A DNA stretch of 64,000 nt from Setoptus koraiensis (Eukaryota; Arthropoda), in assembly GCA_048013815.1 (NCBI GenBank), contig CM106585.1, positions 2,170,001-2,234,000 on the forward strand, given 5' to 3'. Below, piece by piece: positions 60,629-64,000 of the stretch. Position 1 is the stretch's first letter; every line of letters starts with the position of its first letter. A model generated the notes under the pieces. The model was given only the letters and a program-made list of their open reading frames with translations, was not told the DNA's origin and made no database searches. A program made the translations under genes and the position numbers.

Positions 60629-60918
60629 TTTGGAACAAAATAAATAGCGAATCGAGGACCTTGGATATAAATATATGCGCGTTTGGAATGAAACACCCTT
60701 TACACAGGACTGATAAAGATGAGCCATAGATGACCGGCAGCAACCAAAAAGTTCGCTAGAAACACATGGATGCACAAAGATTCGATTTTACCGCGAGAGA
60801 ATAAAGTGAAAATAGCAAAAACGTGATCAATTTTCGCATTTGGACAGCATTCGCATTTGGCTGAACTTCACTGTACCTCTAATAAATAGGCGAGTGTCAA
60901 TCTTTATGTAGCATTAAC

Positions 60919-60924
60919 TTTATT
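60919..60924 (-). terminator. Polyadenylation signal of the adenylate cyclase gene
   Basis: TTTATT on the plus strand is AATAAA on the minus strand, about 135 bases after the cyclase stop codon and 45 bases from the end of the Tigger element. Confidence 0.55.
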
Positions 60925-61057
60925 CACACATATTATCACAATAAGCCATACTACCCGGAATCACAATCAAGTACAGTAATAGCAATCAATTCACTAGCTT
61001 TCCCTGCTTCTCGATGGTAAGCCAGTGTATAGATTAGGTTAACTTCTCTTTCATCGT

Positions 61058-63058
61058 TTAAGGGCTGGGGATAGGATTTGATACTGCTTGTTCGTCTTCC
61101 TCTTCCACAGTTACAACTCCTCTAGTGAATGGTGAGCTCTCTGGATTCAAATTGGCACCCTGACAATTGATTCTTATTGCCGAAGTCTGATTTGGGGCTG
61201 CTGACTCCACTGGTGATATTCTATATTGCTGCTGCTGTTGACATTCATTGTTTGCATTGTCGGCGTTAGGCTGATGAGATTGCTGCTGAAACTTTGATAT
61301 AAACTTGTAAAAACTTAAACCACGGCTCCTGCTGAAGCTATGTGGAGTTGGCAAGTGTGTGGCATCATCAGATCGGAATGTCGTTGGACCGGAAGTTGCA
61401 CAAGCAGCCGATTCTATATCTACTGCTGATGACGGAAGCCTTTGTTGGGTTTGCCTTGTTTGGGCTTGATTGTAGACTGATTGACACTGTTGTTGATCAT
61501 CCCTCAGATCAGGCACATTATTTGTCGCAATACCTGTAGATGGATTATTGTTTCTATTGATTGGATTTAACACGGATGAGGGGGCACCTGATATTGTTGT
61601 TTTGGCATTGAACGAGCTAGTTCTTCTTCTGTTCAATTGATTATGCTTATTTGTTACGCCGGCACCATAACGTGACCTCCTATAGCTAGATCGACGCTTA
61701 AAATTATCTGTCTCTTTGAATTTCTGACCGCCTGCATTGTTGGGGTCGTTGTTCCTGTTACTACCGCCCCCGTACTGGCCCCATTGACCTCCACTTTGAG
61801 GGCCCAAACCGGCTGCACGATTGTCAAGAAGCTTTGCCGCCGCGTCCTCTAGATCGTCCTGATGTTGGTGGCGCTGTTTAGCCGGATTATCACCGCCACT
61901 GACCGCACCGGAACCGCCAGGCAATTGGGCGTAGCTCTTTCTCACTTGTACCATTCCAAACATCACCGAGGCAAGACTGTGATCGGCTATCATGGCTTGA
62001 CGGGCCAATTCTTCGTTGTTTTGTCCGACGTCGCTGTCAGTGGCCTCCATCAAGGCGCCTTGCTTTTGTTGTTGACCAGAGGCCGGATGGTTCAAACGAT
62101 ATCGGCTGGCCCCGAATCTGTTTGCAAATCGATTCGGTTGTTGTTGATGGACTAATGGATTCGAGGACGGACGATAATGACGATCTCGCACTGATTGTGA
62201 TGTAGCTCGCGATATATTTGCCGCTCTTGGTTGCAAATGAACACCCGGCGCTGCCACAGCCGATGAGGTTGATGCCAGATCCGCTTCTATGATAGAGGAA
62301 TCATCTACACCTTCTCGGTCCCCTCTGTTGCCACTTGCACCCCTCGAAGCTGGCCGCCTGAGTAGATTGGATTGCAGAGGTGGCGACATGGGCGACCGTA
62401 TACTATTTTTCACTCTGTTCAATTCATTGGTACCTGAAGATGATGCGTCATATTCGCAGCTCTCACTATCCGGATCGCTTGGTGCATTTTTAATCTTAAC
62501 TAAAGGCATCTCTTGAGTAGCTTTCAGAATGCTTTGTGATACCGAAGGGGCGCTTTTTTGCGACACTGCCTGCTGCTCTTGTTGTTGTTTTTGTTGCAAT
62601 TCGTCCTGAGTTAGTCGACCCAAAACATAATACGTCTCCATATTTCCCTTGCCCTTCACTGAGATGACGCCACGATACTTCAATTTGAAGCCGCTCTCCA
62701 TCAAAATATTGGCCGAATTCTTAGGCACTTGTATCATGTCGTAAGTTCCGGTGGAATCCATACGCGACGCCTCATTGACTGTGTCACCCCATATATCAAA
62801 AACAGGCTTCTTAGCACCAATGACACCACCAACAAGAGGTCCGTGTGATATGCCCACGCGCATTATAAAATTGTTGAATGAATGTAAATTGACATCATCC
62901 AAAGCCTGTTTTAGGGCTATTGCGAAATCACAGCAAACACTTAAATGATAGTTGGCACCCTTGTCCTGATCGCGTGGATTCAAGCCACAAGCTGCTAGAT
63001 AAGTGCTTGAAATAGTTTTAACTTTTTCCACACTCAGGAATCTCTCATCATCGAGGAT
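61058..63058 (-). CDS. Adenylate cyclase last exon: most of C2 and a long low-complexity tail
   Basis: Acceptor TTTGTTCAG, then [20 protein letters not shown]. The C2 domain ends around [14 protein letters not shown], roughly 150 residues into the exon. The remaining 510 or so residues are Gln, Asn, Ser and Arg rich, with no recognised domain, ending [19 protein letters not shown] before TAA at 61058-61060. Confidence 0.93.
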   Translation of the reverse strand: MLDDERFLSVEKVKTISSTYLAACGLNPRDQDKGANYHLSVCCDFAIALKQALDDVNLHSFNNFIMRVGISHGPLVGGVIGAKKPVFDIWGDTVNEASRMDSTGTYDMIQVPKNSANILMESGFKLKYRGVISVKGKGNMETYYVLGRLTQDELQQKQQQEQQAVSQKSAPSVSQSILKATQEMPLVKIKNAPSDPDSESCEYDASSSGTNELNRVKNSIRSPMSPPLQSNLLRRPASRGASGNRGDREGVDDSSIIEADLASTSSAVAAPGVHLQPRAANISRATSQSVRDRHYRPSSNPLVHQQQPNRFANRFGASRYRLNHPASGQQQKQGALMEATDSDVGQNNEELARQAMIADHSLASVMFGMVQVRKSYAQLPGGSGAVSGGDNPAKQRHQHQDDLEDAAAKLLDNRAAGLGPQSGGQWGQYGGGSNRNNDPNNAGGQKFKETDNFKRRSSYRRSRYGAGVTNKHNQLNRRRTSSFNAKTTISGAPSSVLNPINRNNNPSTGIATNNVPDLRDDQQQCQSVYNQAQTRQTQQRLPSSAVDIESAACATSGPTTFRSDDATHLPTPHSFSRSRGLSFYKFISKFQQQSHQPNADNANNECQQQQQYRISPVESAAPNQTSAIRINCQGANLNPESSPFTRGVVTVEEEDEQAVSNPIPSP

Positions 63059-64000
63059 CTGAACAAATCAACAATTATGGGGCATAGAGGAAAGACAGTT
63101 AGATTTGAAGTAAAAATATTTTGGAATCGCATATATGATTATTGTTCTCTACTTACCTGATCAAAGTCAAATATTATCTCGTTCAGCAGACGGATGCATT
63201 CCATGCCATTGTTGACATCTTCGCTGTAAAAATTGGAAAAGTTCGGTATGGATGCAAACAACACTGCAACGCATGGATAAGACTTGGCATACAATTCCTG
63301 AATGCACAATTGTTTGATATTCATTTAGAAATTCATTTAGAGAGCAAGATTAGTTATGTAACTAGTGATATATAAATTTGCGGTGCAGAATATCATCTAT
63401 GTAAAATACTAACATCATTGTTGCGGTCGTTGTGCAAGAAATGTGTGGCCACATGGTCGGGTAAGATATTCTCTAGCAATTGAGTATTATAATGCCTGAG
63501 CTCTCTCATGTCTTGGAGCTCCTTCTGAGCTTGTAATTTCCACAGAAAATCCAACCTTGATACTCGCTCGGTCTACCATTACATGCGAAGAAACAAAGGA
63601 AGCGATTAGTTCAGGGTTACAGTGTTATTCAATCAACGGATAAAAATGTCCGAAAGATCTTTTTCTACTCACCAGTCTGCAATGATAAATCACCACAACC
63701 ATATACAGCGCTATCAATAGAAGTAACTTTGGCTTTATTTGTCTATCACATAATCTGCAAACAATGGACAAAAAACAATTCGAGTGATTAATTAATCATG
63801 ATGCAAGAATTGATTATTGTAGTTTTTATTGGGAATAGATCAATGGAAAACGAAAAAAAGCTGGAACAAAAGATTATTTTCTTACCTTATTTTGAGTGGT
63901 GAACTGGACGGTATTAAGTGGTATCTTTGCAATAATTGCTCTATCGTTGTCTCGATAGAGTTCTCTTCAAAAGAGATAATTGGACAAATGCTTTGATCAT
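61058..64000 (-). CDS. Transmembrane adenylate cyclase, C-terminal part (five exons, N-terminus outside window)
   Basis: Exons on the minus strand are 64000-63886 (partial), 63754-63673, 63572-63414, 63297-63157 and 63058-61058, about 831 residues, all GT-AG and in frame. The enzyme makes cAMP from ATP under G-protein control at the plasma membrane. Order: an extracellular-loop-like stretch, a last membrane helix ([20 protein letters not shown]), the linker [17 protein letters not shown] with [15 protein letters not shown], then the C2 catalytic domain. C2 has [38 protein letters not shown] (purine-contact Lys), [18 protein letters not shown] (Asp, Asn and Arg) and [11 protein letters not shown] (phosphate Lys), so its catalytic residues are intact. 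C1 lies outside. The strand-one sequence SYPCVAV leans towards the Ac76E/ADCY2-4-7 group, but this is tentative. An unusual tail of about 510 residues follows C2. Confidence 0.93.
63157..63297 (-). CDS. Adenylate cyclase exon: start of C2 domain
   Basis: 47 codons from [20 protein letters not shown] to [11 protein letters not shown], phase 0 on both sides, acceptor TGCATTCAG and donor GTAAGT. It is the first strand and helix of the class III cyclase fold. Confidence 0.93.
63414..63572 (-). CDS. Adenylate cyclase exon: linker helix before C2
   Basis: 53 codons: [20 protein letters not shown], then [20 protein letters not shown] and FLHNDRNND. This is the conserved signalling-helix linker of membrane cyclases. 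Acceptor AATGGTAG, donor GTTAGT (weak). Confidence 0.92.
63673..63754 (-). CDS. Adenylate cyclase exon: last transmembrane helix
   Basis: Acceptor TTTGCAG and donor GTGAGT, 82 bases. It encodes [20 protein letters not shown] followed by VIYHCRL, a membrane-spanning helix leading into the cytoplasmic linker. Confidence 0.88.
63886..64000 (-). CDS. Adenylate cyclase exon cut by the window edge
   Basis: The open frame reads [20 protein letters not shown] and ends [11 protein letters not shown] with the split Arg codon at donor GTAAGA. It is polar and lies before the last membrane helix, so it is probably an extracellular loop. Confidence 0.75.

Larger units (their letters stand above)
58914..60873 (-). 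mobile_element. Truncated pogo/Tigger DNA transposon, interrupted by another element
   Basis: On the minus strand the element starts at 60873 with CAGTGAAGTTCAGCC, next to a TA at 60874-60875. CAGT ends and TA targets are typical of pogo/Tigger. The terminal region repeats TTCGCATTTGG twice (60835-60860 region). A CENP-B-type helix-turn-helix begins at ATG 60628; the helix-turn-helix Tc5-like and DDE parts continue at 59507-58914. A 909-bp element splits the gene. The C-terminal half of the DDE domain and the other inverted repeat are missing, so the copy is dead. Confidence 0.8.

Overview
This is animal nuclear DNA, most likely from an arthropod. The four recognisable genes (an FGFR1OP2/SIKE family gene, dachshund, TEX2 and a membrane adenylate cyclase) are all metazoan. 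They have GT-AG introns, one very large developmental-gene intron, and AATAAA polyadenylation signals. AT-rich DNA, CAA-coded polyglutamine tracts and very dense microsatellites would suit a mite or other chelicerate, but that is only a guess. No bacterial operon, rRNA, tRNA or CRISPR array was recognised.

Layout. 1-547 (minus) is the 5' part of an FGFR1OP2/SIKE-like gene. 548-10718 is repeat-rich non-coding DNA between two divergent genes. 10719-41126 (plus) is the dachshund gene, assembled here from seven coding exons (10719-11389, 28220-29469, 29586-29877, 36523-38279, 38543-38749, 40399-40587, 40729-41126). These give a 1587-codon frame that stays open across every junction. Its 16.8-kb first intron contains a 2.7-kb tract built almost only of A and C, which runs into a 500-N gap. 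41127-50590 is non-coding. 50815-54120 (minus) is TEX2, an ER lipid-transfer protein, with a small 5' coding exon (53988-54120) that the long open frame alone would miss. 56.4-60.9 kb is a nest of dead mobile elements: a gag-like remnant with a primer-binding-site-like sequence, a truncated pogo/Tigger transposon, and inside that transposon a 909-bp element with terminal inverted repeats, an 8-bp target duplication and a GC-rich row of three-base-loop hairpins. 61058-64000 (minus) is the C-terminal part of a transmembrane adenylate cyclase in five exons.

The genes do not form a functional cluster. The clearest large-scale pattern is that simple repeats, minisatellites and palindromes saturate about 0.7-47.4 kb, which is dachshund and its flanks, and become rare beyond that, around TEX2 and the cyclase. 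Dachshund itself looks unusual: its DNA-binding Ski/Sno/Dac domain carries an insertion, and the usual C-terminal coiled coil is not recognisable.
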